Shown in pieces: positions 1-9,268 of a stretch of 64,000 nt of DNA. Position numbers and translations under genes: made by a program. Under the pieces are notes generated by a model. It was not told the origin of the DNA. It saw only the letters and a program-made list of their open reading frames with translations, and made no database searches. The DNA comes from Hafnia psychrotolerans (GTDB taxonomy: Bacteria > Pseudomonadota > Gammaproteobacteria > Enterobacterales > Enterobacteriaceae): NCBI RefSeq assembly GCF_014639435.1, contig NZ_BMFZ01000001.1:48748-112747 (forward strand), written 5' to 3'. How positions within the stretch are numbered: position 1 is the stretch's first letter; each line of letters begins with the position of its first letter.

Positions 1-23
1 ATCAACATCAACATCAACATCAA
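1..23. repeat. ATCAAC hexamer tandem repeat
   Basis: Almost four tandem copies of ATCAAC start the window. A related AACATCAA string recurs at 32-41 and, inverted, near 556-566, next to copies of the GTGGGC/GCCCAC motif, so it looks like the variable spacer of the repeat family described for 46-703. The array may continue to the left of the window. Confidence 0.6.
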
Positions 24-45
24 ACACAAATTCAACATCAAGACC

Positions 46-552
46 GTGGGCGTCGGCCCACACCGACCAGAGACCCGCAATCGCGCGGGCCTCTGGACTC
101 CGCGCTTTTTTATGCAACACCGGCAGCTGCGCAGGTCACAATGGACGTGTTTCAGGGGCCATGACGACAGCCGCAAACTCCGCCGCTGCGCGGTGCTCTC
201 ATTGCGGGTTACAACCCGCGCAAACTGACGCGCGGTTTTCCACCGCTTATTCGACGTCGTTTTGAATGCGGCCGAGGCTTTTTCAAATTCAAATTCAAAA
301 AAACAGGTTGTATCGGTTTTTAAAAATGTTGAGGCCGCATTCAAAATATCACTGGCAAGTCGGTGGCGAGACAACATCTTTACCGTTGGCTCAAACCCGC
401 AGCCGGGAATCGCGGAGCGATGATATTTTGCGGCTATCGCAGAGATACCTGAAACACGGCCATGGTGACTTGCGTAGCTGCTGTTTTTAAAAAACGCAGG
501 ATTGTTAAGGGCCGCGTTTACGGCCCTTAACCCGGTGTGGGCCGGCGCCCAC
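46..552. repeat. Large imperfect inverted repeat (about 500 bp palindrome)
   Basis: The left half (46-273) and the right half (333-552) are diverged reverse-complement copies. Matching landmarks in order: a 20-nt GC-rich motif at 46-65 and inverted at 533-552; a hairpin at 67-96 and at 504-531; a T-run at 106-111 and an A-run at 489-494; a 34-nt block at 123-156 that matches the complement of 448-481 at about 30 positions; and TTTTGAATGCGGCC at 260-273 against its exact complement at 333-346. The centre is near 300. Short open frames across it have no recognisable products, so I read the region as non-coding repeat DNA. Confidence 0.75.
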
Positions 553-649
553 GACTTTGATGTTGAATTTGAATTTAAAAAGCGGATTTGGAACGCCATC
601 CAACATAGTACGGTGTTGAATGGTACCCACAGTCTTGACCTTGAACTGA

Positions 650-703
650 AAAAACGAGCTCGGATCGTAACCCGAGCCCCAACCGGTGTGGGCCGGCGCC
701 CAC
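650..703 (-). repeat. Third unit of the hairpin/T-run repeat family
   Basis: Read on the minus strand, this unit has the same order as the two arms of the palindrome: the 20-nt motif CGGTGTGGGCCGGCGCCCAC (684-703 on the plus strand, identical to 533-552), then a hairpin with GCTCGG/CCGAGC arms (658-677), then a T-run (complement of the A-run ending at 654). The hairpin sequence differs from those at 67-96 and 504-531 while the layout is kept, so structure seems to be conserved rather than sequence. It could act as a terminator for minus-strand transcription, but that is inference. Confidence 0.6.
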
Positions 704-707
704 GACC

Positions 708-1367
708 TTAACGTGTGACTTCTTTCCCGTAGTTCGCAGAACGCGGCCCATACAACAACCCGTTAGCGGTGCCGGAACTGAGCAGACGGCTGCTGGTCAC
801 GGCAGCCACATCATGGCTCTTATCGTTCAGGGTATTGGCGACTTGGTCCACGGCGGCTTGCACCAGCATGCCGATAATACCGTTATTGTTACTCCTCTGC
901 TCATTGCTGGAGGCCGTAGCATTGCCGGTCCACAGGACTTTGCCGTTACGCAGATCAATCAGTTTGGCATTAGCTGTGACGCGAGCTTCACTGGAGATGA
1001 CCTTATAGCTGCTGCCGTAATCGGTAACATCAATATACAGCGCGGCATCGGCACCGAAGATTTGACGCAGTTTCGTGACGCTAACGGCGCGAATATCTTC
1101 CGGCGACGTCATGCCGTTTTGTTTGAAGGTTTCATCCACCACGGCAACCGGGAAAACATAATAACCATCTTCCGCTAATGGCATCGTCACCACTGACGAC
1201 ACACTGTGGCTGGCGTTAATATCAGGAGAATGGTTTACCGGCGGCAATACCAAAATAGATTTCGGTTTGCTCTCTTTAAACGCGGTGTAATCGTAAGATA
1301 CCGGTTTTGCACAGCCGGTTAATACCAATGTCATTAATGCCGCAGTCAGCAGGAATAAACGATTCAT
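708..1367 (-). CDS. DUF799 (GNA1162-like) outer-membrane lipoprotein
   Basis: 219 residues. The signal peptide ends in a lipobox, LTGC, with Cys19 as the predicted lipidated residue. The body (about residues 36-190) resembles the DUF799/GNA1162 family of putative lipoproteins with a CsgG-like fold (LPPVNHSPDI, a central FGADAALYIDVTDYG stretch, and RNGKVLWTGNA). The cellular role of the family is not established. The start codon overlaps the stop of the upstream DUF4810 gene by 4 nt (ATGA), so the two are probably translationally coupled. It is last in a three-lipoprotein operon that starts with a CsgG-like protein, which suggests a joint envelope complex. Family assignment is fairly secure; function is unknown. 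Confidence 0.85.
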   Translation of the reverse strand: MNRLFLLTAALMTLVLTGCAKPVSYDYTAFKESKPKSILVLPPVNHSPDINASHSVSSVVTMPLAEDGYYVFPVAVVDETFKQNGMTSPEDIRAVSVTKLRQIFGADAALYIDVTDYGSSYKVISSEARVTANAKLIDLRNGKVLWTGNATASSNEQRSNNNGIIGMLVQAAVDQVANTLNDKSHDVAAVTSSRLLSSGTANGLLYGPRSANYGKEVTR

Positions 1368-1741
1368 TTGATGCTCCCTTTATTTTTTTTCAGCAGGAAA
1401 TCCATATATGCCGCTGACTCTGGAAATAATGTTTTCTCAGTATTGAATTCCTGGAATGCCTGATCGGTATTGCCGGTATTGGCATAAAGCAATCCAAGCT
1501 GGGCATGCAGACCAGGAGGAACCTGTTTATTGGTGGCGCGAGATTTCTCAATAGACTCTTTCAACGCGGCAATTTGCTGCTCTGGTCCCACCTTGTCACT
1601 CTGATAATACTGATAAACCGTGGTTTGATATTGGTCCCAGTTATAAAGGGTTTTAGGCTGTGTCGCGCAACCTGCTAATACAAGTAACAACATTGCCAGA
1701 CCGCTTTTTTGCCACGCACTTTTTTGTTGAATGAATTTCAT
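1364..1741 (-). CDS. DUF4810 lipoprotein
   Basis: 125 residues with a signal peptide ending in the lipobox LAGC, so it should be lipidated and membrane-anchored. The rest is helical with a TPR-like stretch (HAQLGLLYANTGNTDQAFQE), which matches the small DUF4810 lipoprotein family. It lies 15 nt after the CsgG-like gene and overlaps the DUF799 gene by 4 nt. The CsgG-DUF4810-DUF799 triplet is a recurring gene set in proteobacteria, and the likely role is assembly of an envelope complex. No enzymatic motif is visible. Confidence 0.8.
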   Translation of the reverse strand: MKFIQQKSAWQKSGLAMLLLVLAGCATQPKTLYNWDQYQTTVYQYYQSDKVGPEQQIAALKESIEKSRATNKQVPPGLHAQLGLLYANTGNTDQAFQEFNTEKTLFPESAAYMDFLLKKNKGSIK

Positions 1742-1756
1742 GATTATTTCCGTATA

Positions 1757-2422
1757 TTAATGAGCAGGACGCCATGCGCCGCTTTCGATTCCATTCACCA
1801 GGTTGTTCACCGCTTCGCGGATCGCCAGGTCGAGTACTTTGCCATTTAAGGTGGAGTCATAACTTGCCGTGCCGCCGAAACCAATAATTTCTCGATTTGA
1901 AAGGCTGTATTCGCCCGCACCCTGCGATGAATAGACCACTTCTGACGTCTGTACGTTGACCACGTTAAGGTTGACTTTGGCATAGGCAATTTGTTGTTTG
2001 CCACGGCCAAGAATGCCCCACAACTGATTATCGCCGACTTCTTTACGACCGAATTCAGTCACATCGCCGGTGATGATGTAATTGGCACCTTTTAGCGTCT
2101 GTGCCTGGCCTTTGATACTGGCTTCTTCTTTGATCTCATCCATATTGGTGCGATCCAAAACGTTGAAGCGTCCGGTTTGTTGCAGGTCAGTGACCAGCAG
2201 CGTTTTGGACTGATTTCCCAGACGGTCGACACCGTCAGAGAAAATCCCGCTCATATAGCTAGAGCGATTATCAAACTTGCCCACCGCAATGGGACTACGC
2301 TGACCGTTATATTGCGTGTTGTAAGAGGCCACTTTTGCCACTTCTAAAGAACGCGAAGACTCTGTTGCACAACCACTCAGTGTTGCAGTGGCAACCAGTG
2401 CAATGAATAGTGTTTTTCTCAT
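1757..2422 (-). CDS. CsgG/HfaB-family lipoprotein
   Basis: 221 residues. Signal peptide with lipobox LSGC (Cys18). The body shows the CsgG-type pattern IAVGKFDNRSSY, then LLVTDLQQTGRFNVLDRTNM, then ANYIITGDVTEFG. CsgG itself forms the curli secretion pore, but no csgA, csgB, csgE or csgF is nearby and the protein is shorter than CsgG (about 277 residues), so a curli role is unlikely. It is the first gene of the three-lipoprotein operon. Its 5' flank holds a 16-bp perfect-armed palindrome that may be the operator of the operon. Confidence 0.85.
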   Translation of the reverse strand: MRKTLFIALVATATLSGCATESSRSLEVAKVASYNTQYNGQRSPIAVGKFDNRSSYMSGIFSDGVDRLGNQSKTLLVTDLQQTGRFNVLDRTNMDEIKEEASIKGQAQTLKGANYIITGDVTEFGRKEVGDNQLWGILGRGKQQIAYAKVNLNVVNVQTSEVVYSSQGAGEYSLSNREIIGFGGTASYDSTLNGKVLDLAIREAVNNLVNGIESGAWRPAH

Positions 2423-2550
2423 GTATCTATCCTTTATCCCTATAGATTAGTTTTACTTACAGAATGCCGCTCTTTATACCGTCGATAAGCCTGACGCAAA
2501 GTACCGTTAATCGTTATCGGCTCATTTATGGATAACATGAATATTATTCA

Positions 2551-2566
2551 TAGGAATCAATTCCTA
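2551..2566. promoter_or_regulatory. Palindromic operator-like site upstream of the CsgG-like operon
   Basis: TAGGAATCAATTCCTA has perfect 7-bp arms around CA and lies about 130 nt upstream of the operon start. The half sites TAGGA/TCCTA resemble the RcsAB box, but the centre is 2 bp longer than in the usual 14-bp box, so the binding protein is uncertain. Confidence 0.4.
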
Positions 2567-2717
2567 GGAAGGTAATGTCCATATATAAAAAGAGGGGAAA
2601 GAATAGTAGCACCAAATGTCATTTGGGGGTCTAAAATTGTTATTTTGGATAGGGAAAAGGCGAGGGAAAACGGAAATCATCTTTTTAGCTTATGTATTGT
2701 GTTAATCATCAACAAAG

Positions 2718-2737
2718 GGGTGAGGAATACCTCACCC
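2718..2737 (-). terminator. Hairpin behind mtnA
   Basis: GGGTGAGG/CCTCACCC arms around a 4-nt loop, 8 nt past the mtnA stop. On the minus strand it is followed by CTTTGTTGATT, a weak T-tract, so termination is likely but not ideal. Confidence 0.5.
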
Positions 2738-2744
2738 GATAGCG

Positions 2745-3773
2745 TCATTTTAACGAGGTCTGGAATATCCCTTCACTCACCTGCTCCGGCATGACCACGC
2801 CAACATCCAGTACCCAACCGCTGATTAACGCGGCGGGCGTAACGTCAAAGGCTGGATTATAAACGTTCGCATTCAGTGGTGCCCATTGCACCGAGCCAAA
2901 GCTGCCAGAGACGCCGGTGACTTCGTGCGGATCACGTTGTTCGATGGAAATAGCGGCACCGTTTGGGCAGTGCGGGTCGTGGGTGGTGTGCGGCGCGGCA
3001 ACGTAAAACGGAATGCCGTGATATTTAGCCAATACCGCCAAACTGTAAGTACCAATCTTATTCGCGACGTCGCCGTTGGCAGCAATGCGATCAGCGCCAA
3101 CCCAGATGGCATCCACTTTACCCAGCGCCATTAAGCTGGCGGCCATTGAGTCACAAATCAGCTGATAGGGAATGCCCCGTTCGCCGAGTTCCCAGGCGGT
3201 TAAACGCCCGCCCTGTAACAAGGGGCGCGTCTCATCGACCCAAACTTGTTGAACATTCCCTTGCTGGTAAGCACGAGAAATTACCCCCAATGCGGTCCCT
3301 ACGCCCGCAGTCGCCAGGCCGCCGGTGTTGCAATGGGTCAACAGGCAACTGCCAGGTTTGACCAGCCCGGCACCGTGGTCCGCAATACTGGCGCACAGCG
3401 CTTTATCCTCATCCACCAGACGTAGCGCCTCATTCACCAACTTCGGAATGAAATCCGATTGTTCCAGCGCGACCTTCATACGATCCAAATTATTCATCAG
3501 GTTAACGGCAGTTGGCCGTGATTCGCGCAATGTTTTCAGTGCCTGGTGCAGTTGCGGCTGTGGCATTCCGCCCTCAGCCAGCAGTGCTAACAGCAGGCTG
3601 GCTGAGAGGCCAATCAGTGGTGCGCCGCGTACGCGTAAGGTGCGGATATGATCAACCAGTGCGCTGACATCCGCGCAAGGGAGCCAGTCGGATTGCTGGG
3701 GAAGGGCTTGCTGATCGAGGATCCACAGCTGATTTTCACGAACTCGTAAACTGGTGGTTGTAAGATTCTTCAT
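2745..3773 (-). CDS. mtnA: S-methyl-5-thioribose-1-phosphate isomerase
   Basis: 342 residues, the normal length. MtnA converts 5-methylthioribose-1-phosphate to methylthioribulose-1-phosphate in the cytoplasmic methionine salvage pathway. Characteristic stretches are [32 protein letters not shown] with the catalytic Cys, and [19 protein letters not shown] with the catalytic Asp. It is divergent from mtnK, which makes its substrate. The shared 113-nt region carries tandem MetJ boxes, so methionine/SAM repression of both genes is expected. The later salvage genes (mtnB, C, D) are not in this window. Confidence 0.96.
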   Translation of the reverse strand: MKNLTTTSLRVRENQLWILDQQALPQQSDWLPCADVSALVDHIRTLRVRGAPLIGLSASLLLALLAEGGMPQPQLHQALKTLRESRPTAVNLMNNLDRMKVALEQSDFIPKLVNEALRLVDEDKALCASIADHGAGLVKPGSCLLTHCNTGGLATAGVGTALGVISRAYQQGNVQQVWVDETRPLLQGGRLTAWELGERGIPYQLICDSMAASLMALGKVDAIWVGADRIAANGDVANKIGTYSLAVLAKYHGIPFYVAAPHTTHDPHCPNGAAISIEQRDPHEVTGVSGSFGSVQWAPLNANVYNPAFDVTPAALISGWVLDVGVVMPEQVSEGIFQTSLK

Positions 3774-3834
3774 TGTTGGTTAAACCTTTGTTGCCCAGTT
3801 GCATCTGTTTGCTTATTCTGCCAACATGCTTTAC

Positions 3835-3858
3835 GGATGTATAGACGTCTGGATGTTT
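3835..3858. promoter_or_regulatory. Three tandem MetJ boxes between mtnA and mtnK
   Basis: Three adjoining 8-mers read GGATGTAT, AGACGTCT and GGATGTTT. The middle one is the exact met box consensus AGACGTCT and each flanking one matches it at 5 of 8 positions. MetJ dimers bind tandem 8-bp met boxes with SAM as co-repressor. The site lies 28 nt before the mtnK start and 61 nt before the mtnA start. Confidence 0.85.
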
Positions 3859-3886
3859 TATTGAGAATTGAATTCGAGAGGTCGCG

Positions 3887-5086
3887 ATGCCCCGCTATTA
3901 CACGTTTACTGCTGCAGATGCCGTTGAATATGCCCGCCAGTTTGGCGGCGTGTCTGATCCACACTCCCTGGTTTCCGCTGAAGAAATTGGCGACGGTAAC
4001 CTGAACCTGGTGTTTAAAATCCGTGATACTGCGGGCATCAGTCGGGTTATCGTGAAACAGGCGCTGCCTTATGTGCGCTGTGTGGGTGAGTCGTGGCCGC
4101 TGACGCTGGACCGGGCGCGTATTGAAGCCGAAACGTTGGTCGCGCATGGCACGTTTGCTCCACAGTATACGGTAAAAGTGTTACATCACGACGCAGAACT
4201 GGCGGTGATGGTGCAGGAAGATCTCTCTGATCACGCTATCTGGCGCAGTGAGTTGGTGCAGGGCAAGCATTATCCGCAGGCCGCCAGCCAGTTGGGTGAA
4301 TACCTGGCGCAAACGCTGTTTCATACTTCCGATTTTTATCAGAATGCTCAGTTAAAGAAAGCCGAAGTCGCGCGCTTTACTAATCCAGAACTTTGTCAGA
4401 TCACAGAAGATCTGTTTTTCACCGATCCTTACGTTGATCACGAACGCAATAATTTCGAGCCAATTCTACAGCCGAAAGTCGACGCACTCCGTGCCGACAA
4501 ATCGCTGCGTCTGGCGGTGGCGTCGCTGAAACACCGTTTTCTCAGTAAGGCGGAAGCGCTGCTGCATGGCGATATTCACAGCGGCTCAGTTTTTGTTGCC
4601 GACGGAAAACTGAAAGCCATTGATGCCGAGTTTGGTTTTTACGGACCGTTAGGATTTGATCCGGGTTCGGTAATGGGGAATTTACTGCTCAATTATTGCG
4701 GCCTACCGGGCCTGGTGGCGGTGCGCGAAGCCGCTGATGGGCGCGAGCAGCGTCTGAGTGATTTACGCGAACTCTGGCTCAGTTTTTCCAACGGTTTCTT
4801 GCGGCTGGCACGCGATAAAACGCAGGACCCCTCACTGGCCGAAGAGGGCTATGCGGCGCAGTTCCTGCAACAGGCTTGGCATGATGCGGTAGGGTATTGC
4901 GGCGCAGAGCTGATCCGCCGCACCATCGGTCTGGCGCATGTTGCCGATCTCGACACCATTAAAGATGATGCCATGCGCGCCGATTGCCAGCGCCATGCCT
5001 TGAGTTTGGGGCAGAAGCTTATTTTGACGGCACCACAGATTGACGATATTGAATCGTTGATTGCTCGTATCCGTCAGTTCAGCTAA
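3887..5086 (+). CDS. mtnK: S-methyl-5-thioribose kinase
   Basis: 399 residues, the same length as characterised enterobacterial MtnK. The enzyme phosphorylates 5-methylthioribose with ATP to give the MtnA substrate. The aminoglycoside-phosphotransferase-like fold is visible: the N-terminal nucleotide loop ([14 protein letters not shown]), the Brenner motif [13 protein letters not shown] with the catalytic Asp, and [16 protein letters not shown] as the metal-binding part. The start is the ATG behind AGAGG. It is transcribed away from mtnA under the MetJ boxes. Confidence 0.96.
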   Translation: MPRYYTFTAADAVEYARQFGGVSDPHSLVSAEEIGDGNLNLVFKIRDTAGISRVIVKQALPYVRCVGESWPLTLDRARIEAETLVAHGTFAPQYTVKVLHHDAELAVMVQEDLSDHAIWRSELVQGKHYPQAASQLGEYLAQTLFHTSDFYQNAQLKKAEVARFTNPELCQITEDLFFTDPYVDHERNNFEPILQPKVDALRADKSLRLAVASLKHRFLSKAEALLHGDIHSGSVFVADGKLKAIDAEFGFYGPLGFDPGSVMGNLLLNYCGLPGLVAVREAADGREQRLSDLRELWLSFSNGFLRLARDKTQDPSLAEEGYAAQFLQQAWHDAVGYCGAELIRRTIGLAHVADLDTIKDDAMRADCQRHALSLGQKLILTAPQIDDIESLIARIRQFS

Positions 5087-5192
5087 ATGTGTCCTTTTCT
5101 TGTATAATGCCCAGCTTCGAGGTGCGAACATTATTTAGGGTGTAGGCCCGGTGGCATTTCCTCGGTTTACTCCATACAGGAATACAAGAATT

Positions 5193-5741
5193 ATGATGCA
5201 TAACGATGTCTTGCGCAGCGTGCGCCACATGCTGGATTTAAGCGAAGGCAAACTGATTGAAATCCTTAAAACGACCGATACTCCCGTCAGCCCGGAAGTC
5301 ATGTCGCGCTATCTGAAGAAAGAGGATGAAGAAGGTTACATGGAAGTGCCGGACGAAGTGATGAGTCACTTCCTGAACGGTTTGATCACGTTCAAACGTG
5401 GCAAAAATGACCGTTTCCCTGTGCCGGAAGTGGAAAAACGCGTCACCAATAACATCATGCTGAAAAAACTTCGCGTGGCGTTCGAGCTGAAAACCGAAGA
5501 CATGTTGAGCGTATTGGCGTTGGCTGACTTCAAGATGTCCGAAGGCGAGTTAAGTGCATTTTTCCGCAAGGAAGGTCATAAGAACTACCGTCCATGCGGC
5601 GATCAGGTTTTGCGTTATTTCCTTAAAGGTCTGACCGCGCGAGTCCGTCCGCAAACGCAAGCACAAAAACCTGCGCAAAAGCCAACGCCGGCGCAAAAGC
5701 CAACCCAAAAGCCAACGCAAAAACCAATCAAAAAAAGCTAA
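5193..5741 (+). CDS. yehS: DUF1456 protein, YehS family, with a repetitive tail
   Basis: 182 residues from the ATG at 5193. An upstream GTG at 5151 is open but would add 14 residues lacking in the family, whereas E. coli YehS begins right at the NDVLRSVR-like sequence. Two DUF1456 repeats follow (about residues 5-70 and 80-145), each with a KKLR or KED-type helix and a FLNGL/FLKGL segment. YehS has no known biochemical function. The last ~30 residues, absent from E. coli YehS, are a low-complexity run of QKPT/QKPA units coded by near-identical DNA, probably grown by slippage. Encoded alone and closed by a strong terminator. Confidence 0.85.
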   Translation: MMHNDVLRSVRHMLDLSEGKLIEILKTTDTPVSPEVMSRYLKKEDEEGYMEVPDEVMSHFLNGLITFKRGKNDRFPVPEVEKRVTNNIMLKKLRVAFELKTEDMLSVLALADFKMSEGELSAFFRKEGHKNYRPCGDQVLRYFLKGLTARVRPQTQAQKPAQKPTPAQKPTQKPTQKPIKKS

Positions 5742-5780
5742 AAGCGTTTCCTTTGAAACGGATGCCGTTAACGGCTGAAT

Positions 5781-5817
5781 AAAAAAGCCTGAGTGTTTAT
5801 CGCACTCAGGCTTTTTT
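5781..5817. terminator. Bidirectional Rho-independent terminator
   Basis: AAAAAAGCCTGAGTG and CACTCAGGCTTTTTT form a 15-bp stem around TTTATCG with A and T runs on both sides. It sits between the convergent yehS and fadE and can serve both. Confidence 0.92.
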
Positions 5818-5844
5818 GCTATTAGTCGCCGGATTAAAAGAGAC

Positions 5845-8301
5845 TTACGCCGCTTCAGTGTGGCGCGGTTTCGCTTCTTTCTTCATTTCCGGCGGCTGCT
5901 TTTTTGCTGCCAGCTCATCTGCTTCAAATTCATCGACGTTAATCGAACGCAGACGGCTCTCTTCTGCGCGGCTTAGAATACGGGCTTCATCAGGGGTCAG
6001 ATGACCGGCGTCGAGGCCTTGCTGCGCCAGAATATCCAGACGGGTAAATGAGAGTTTCTTGCCCATCGCGTCACTCAGACGTTTATGCACCGGTTCGGCG
6101 GCGATGATGTCGACCAGTGCGGCTTCCAGTTGACCAATCGGATTATGTTCGCTGGCTTCAAAGAACTGACCGCGTCCAATGCGGCTGCGGGTGGCAGACG
6201 GCACTTGCAGAATGCGCGCCAACTGGTGATCTAACTGGTCAGACGGCGCAGCGTGCGCCCGGCCGAGCGGGAAGATAACCAGGCGCATGACGCCGGCGAC
6301 AAAAGCGTTCGGGAAGTTACGCAGCAGATCGTCAATGGCGATTTCGGCCTGATTCAGACAATCTTGCACGCCCCAATGGACCAGCGGTAAATCCGCTTCG
6401 TGACGGCCTTCTTCTTCATAACGTTTCAGCGTCGCTGTGGCTAAATACATCTGGCTAAGAATATCGCCCAGACGCGCCGAGATACGCTCACGACGTTTCA
6501 GGCTGCCTCCCAACACGCCCATCGAAATGTCCGACAGCAAGGCAAGATTAGCGCTCAGGCGGTTGATGTGCTGGTAGTAACGCGCCGTGGCATCCTTGGC
6601 GGGGGTGACACTGGTGCGGCCGTTAGTCAAACCGAGCCAGAAACTGCGCATATTGTTGCTACCCACGTGGCCGATATGGCCGAACAGCGCGCGGTCGAAA
6701 TCGTGCAGATTATTGCTTTCTACTGCCGCCATCTCACTCAATACGTAAGGGTGACAGCGGATAGCGCCCTGTCCAAAGATGATCATGCTGCGGGTCAGGA
6801 TGTTGGCGCCTTCCACCGTGATGGCAATCGGCGCACCCTGATAAGCACGAGCGACAAAGTTGCTTTTACCCAGCATGATGCCTTTACCACCGGTAATATC
6901 CATGGCGTCCATCACAGCTCTCTGGCCGCGATGGGTGCAGTGATATTTCACGATCGCTGAGAGTACGGCCGGTTTTTCACCGAGCATAATGCCGTTAGTG
7001 ATAAGCGTTGCGGCGGCATCCATCACATATGCGTTGCCGGCAATTCGCGCCAGTGGCTCTTCGATCCCTTCCATTTTACCGATCGGCAATTTGAACTGAC
7101 GACGTATATAAGCATAAGCGCCGGTCGCCAGAGCCAGTGATTTCAGGTTACCGGTCGCGTTAGACGGTAAGGTGATACCACGGCCAACGGACAGACATTC
7201 AACCAACATACGCCAGCCCTGACCGGCCATTTTTGGGCCACCGATGATGTAATCGATCGGCACGAAAATATCGTTACCGCGTGTCGGACCGTTTTGGAAC
7301 GGCACGTTCAGCGGGAAGTGGCGATGACCGATCTCCACGCCCTGCGTGTCCGTTGGGATCAGTGCGCAGGTGATGCCGAGCTCAGTGGTATCGCCCAGCA
7401 GATGATCTGGGTCTTTCAGTTTAAACGCCAGACCGAGCACGGTGGCAATCGGGGCCAGCGTGATATAGCGCTTATTCCAGGTCAGGCGCATACCCAGCAC
7501 CTCTTCACCTTCCCACTGGCCCTTACACACGATGCCAAAGTCAGGAATGGCACCAGCGTCGGAACCGGCCTCCGGACTGGTTAGGGCGAAGCAAGGAATT
7601 TCCAGTCCCTGCGCCAGCCGAGGCAGGTAGTGATCTTTCTGCGCATCCGTCCCGTAATGTTGCAGCAGCTCGCCTGGGCCCAGGGAGTTGGGCACCCCAA
7701 CAGTGATGGACAGAATGCCAGAGACACCGGACAGTTTCTGTAACACGCGGGCCTGAGCATAAGCGGAGAAATCCAGACCTCCGTACTCTTTCTTGATGAT
7801 CATCGCGAAAAATCGATGCGCTTTCAGATGGGCCCACAGTGCTGGCGGCAGGTCAGCCAGCTCATGGGTAATTTCGAAGTCATTGGCCATGCGGCAGGCT
7901 TCTTCTACCGGACCGTCAATAAATGCCTGTTCTTCATCGGTCAGGCGCTGCTGCGGATAATCCTGCAACTTTTTCCAGTCCGGCGCACCGCTGAACAGAT
8001 CGCCTTCCCACCAGGTTGTCCCCGCGTCAATAGCCTCTTTTTCCGTGCGTGACATGCTCGGCATCACTTTACGAAAAGTTCGCAGGGCCGGGGCGGAGAA
8101 CAGCGAACGGCGCAGCGGCGGAAGGTTAAAGGGCAACAATATGATCACCACCGGCACCAGCAGCCATAGCGTCCATAAATCAATGGCACCCATGGTGGCG
8201 GTAAACGCGACGATCACCAGGCTACTTAATGCCAAACTGATGCGGTGATAGAACAACGCACCGATGATAACCAGTAGGGCGACAATGCTAAGAATCATCA
8301 T
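5845..8301 (-). CDS. fadE: Acyl-CoA dehydrogenase FadE
   Basis: 818 residues, against 814 in E. coli. FadE carries out the first oxidation step of fatty-acid beta-oxidation (acyl-CoA to trans-2-enoyl-CoA, FAD-dependent). Two hydrophobic segments at the N terminus (about residues 3-70) should place it at the inner membrane. The acyl-CoA dehydrogenase core runs from about residue 110 to 520 ([47 protein letters not shown]) and is followed by the DUF1974 C-terminal domain. The promoter region has a good FadR site. It is monocistronic, divergent from gmhA. Confidence 0.97.
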   Translation of the reverse strand: MMILSIVALLVIIGALFYHRISLALSSLVIVAFTATMGAIDLWTLWLLVPVVIILLPFNLPPLRRSLFSAPALRTFRKVMPSMSRTEKEAIDAGTTWWEGDLFSGAPDWKKLQDYPQQRLTDEEQAFIDGPVEEACRMANDFEITHELADLPPALWAHLKAHRFFAMIIKKEYGGLDFSAYAQARVLQKLSGVSGILSITVGVPNSLGPGELLQHYGTDAQKDHYLPRLAQGLEIPCFALTSPEAGSDAGAIPDFGIVCKGQWEGEEVLGMRLTWNKRYITLAPIATVLGLAFKLKDPDHLLGDTTELGITCALIPTDTQGVEIGHRHFPLNVPFQNGPTRGNDIFVPIDYIIGGPKMAGQGWRMLVECLSVGRGITLPSNATGNLKSLALATGAYAYIRRQFKLPIGKMEGIEEPLARIAGNAYVMDAAATLITNGIMLGEKPAVLSAIVKYHCTHRGQRAVMDAMDITGGKGIMLGKSNFVARAYQGAPIAITVEGANILTRSMIIFGQGAIRCHPYVLSEMAAVESNNLHDFDRALFGHIGHVGSNNMRSFWLGLTNGRTSVTPAKDATARYYQHINRLSANLALLSDISMGVLGGSLKRRERISARLGDILSQMYLATATLKRYEEEGRHEADLPLVHWGVQDCLNQAEIAIDDLLRNFPNAFVAGVMRLVIFPLGRAHAAPSDQLDHQLARILQVPSATRSRIGRGQFFEASEHNPIGQLEAALVDIIAAEPVHKRLSDAMGKKLSFTRLDILAQQGLDAGHLTPDEARILSRAEESRLRSINVDEFEADELAAKKQPPEMKKEAKPRHTEAA

Positions 8302-8320
8302 GATAAAGCTCCTGAGTTGT

Positions 8321-8337
8321 AGGAGGTCTGACCTGTT
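8321..8337. promoter_or_regulatory. FadR operator upstream of fadE
   Basis: AGGAGGTCTGACCTGTT matches the FadR consensus AACTGGTCNGACCTGTT at 14 of 17 positions, including the palindromic core GGTCNGACC. It lies 20 nt before the fadE start codon, where it can block transcription until long-chain acyl-CoA releases FadR. Confidence 0.8.
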
Positions 8338-8549
8338 AGGTGGATATATTGGTTTTAGTCCAGGTCTATTTCTTTATCAACGTATTTACATCTTAATTAC
8401 AACTTGGCTCACAAACCGACAGCACGAAGGGCTAAAATAGCAAACTATCAGATTCATTACCGCTTCATGACTTCTCGGGGTTTCGGCGATCCGTTACACT
8501 GCGAGACGGAACATCTTATCTGCTGCTAATGGACATAAAAGAGGCTGTC

Positions 8550-9128
8550 ATGTACCTGGATATTATCCGTAGTGAACTGAATGAAGCTGCTGACACACTG
8601 ACCAAATTTATCAGCGACCCGGCTAACATCGAATCAATTCAACGTGCTGCTGTGTTGCTGGCAGATTCTTTCAAAGCGGGTGGAAAAGTGATTTCTTGTG
8701 GCAATGGCGGATCGCACTGCGACGCCATGCACTTCGCCGAAGAGCTGACCGGTCGTTATCGTGAAAATCGTCCTGGTTACCCGGCCATCGCCATTTCGGA
8801 CGTCAGCCATATCTCCTGCGTGGGTAACGATTTCGGTTTTGACCATATTTTCTCACGTTATGTCGAAGCCGTTGGCCAGAAAGGCGATGTCCTGTTTGGT
8901 ATTTCAACGTCTGGCAACTCCGCCAACGTGATCAAAGCGGTTGAAGCGGCGCGTGCCAAGGGCATGAAAGTCATCACGCTGACCGGCAAGAACGGCGGCA
9001 AGATGGACGGCTCAGCCGATGTGGAAGTCCGCGTACCGCATTTCGGCTTCGCCGATCGCGTGCAGGAAATTCACATTAAAGTAATTCATATTCTGATCTT
9101 ATTGATCGAAAAAGAGATGGCGAAATAA
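8550..9128 (+). CDS. gmhA: D-sedoheptulose-7-phosphate isomerase
   Basis: 192 residues from the ATG at 8550, the E. coli length; an in-frame ATG at 8529 would add seven residues without support. GmhA (LpcA) makes D-glycero-D-manno-heptose-7-phosphate, the first step of LPS inner-core heptose synthesis. The SIS fold is clear: [20 protein letters not shown] near the N terminus with the active-site residues, [11 protein letters not shown] for phosphate binding, and a C-terminal [17 protein letters not shown] with zinc/catalytic Glu and His. Confidence 0.97.
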   Translation: MYLDIIRSELNEAADTLTKFISDPANIESIQRAAVLLADSFKAGGKVISCGNGGSHCDAMHFAEELTGRYRENRPGYPAIAISDVSHISCVGNDFGFDHIFSRYVEAVGQKGDVLFGISTSGNSANVIKAVEAARAKGMKVITLTGKNGGKMDGSADVEVRVPHFGFADRVQEIHIKVIHILILLIEKEMAK

Positions 9129-9155
9129 TCCGCCGCACATCGGTGATCCGGCGTT

Positions 9156-9214
9156 GAAATCGGGCTCAGAATGCTTATTTACTCTGTGTAAATTCCGCTT
9201 TTTCGCCCGATTTC
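9156..9214. other. Long-loop hairpin after gmhA
   Basis: GAAATCGGGC (9156-9165) and GCCCGATTTC (9205-9214) are perfect 10-bp arms around a 39-nt loop. There is no T-tract, so it may be a structured 3' end of the gmhA transcript rather than an intrinsic terminator. Confidence 0.4.
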
Positions 9215-9268
9215 GCCTTGTCTTACCTTAGTGCAGCGAATTATTGAGTTAATAGAAGGAGGCTGGTG

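Larger units (their letters stand above)
2423..2744. other. Intergenic region between the lipoprotein operon and mtnA
   Basis: This 322-nt AT-rich stretch holds the upstream region of the leftward lipoprotein operon, including the palindrome at 2551-2566, and a hairpin at 2718-2737 behind mtnA. I see no coding frame or RNA gene in it. Confidence 0.6.

Noticed and set aside
46..711. Three short plus-strand open frames (46-228, 266-490, 502-711)
   Set aside because: They run through the inverted repeat, have no good SD or recognisable product, and parts of them translate the same repeat in opposite directions.
1757..2422. Curli secretion gene csgG
   Set aside because: The protein is shorter than CsgG, no other csg gene is present, and the partners are DUF4810 and DUF799 lipoproteins.
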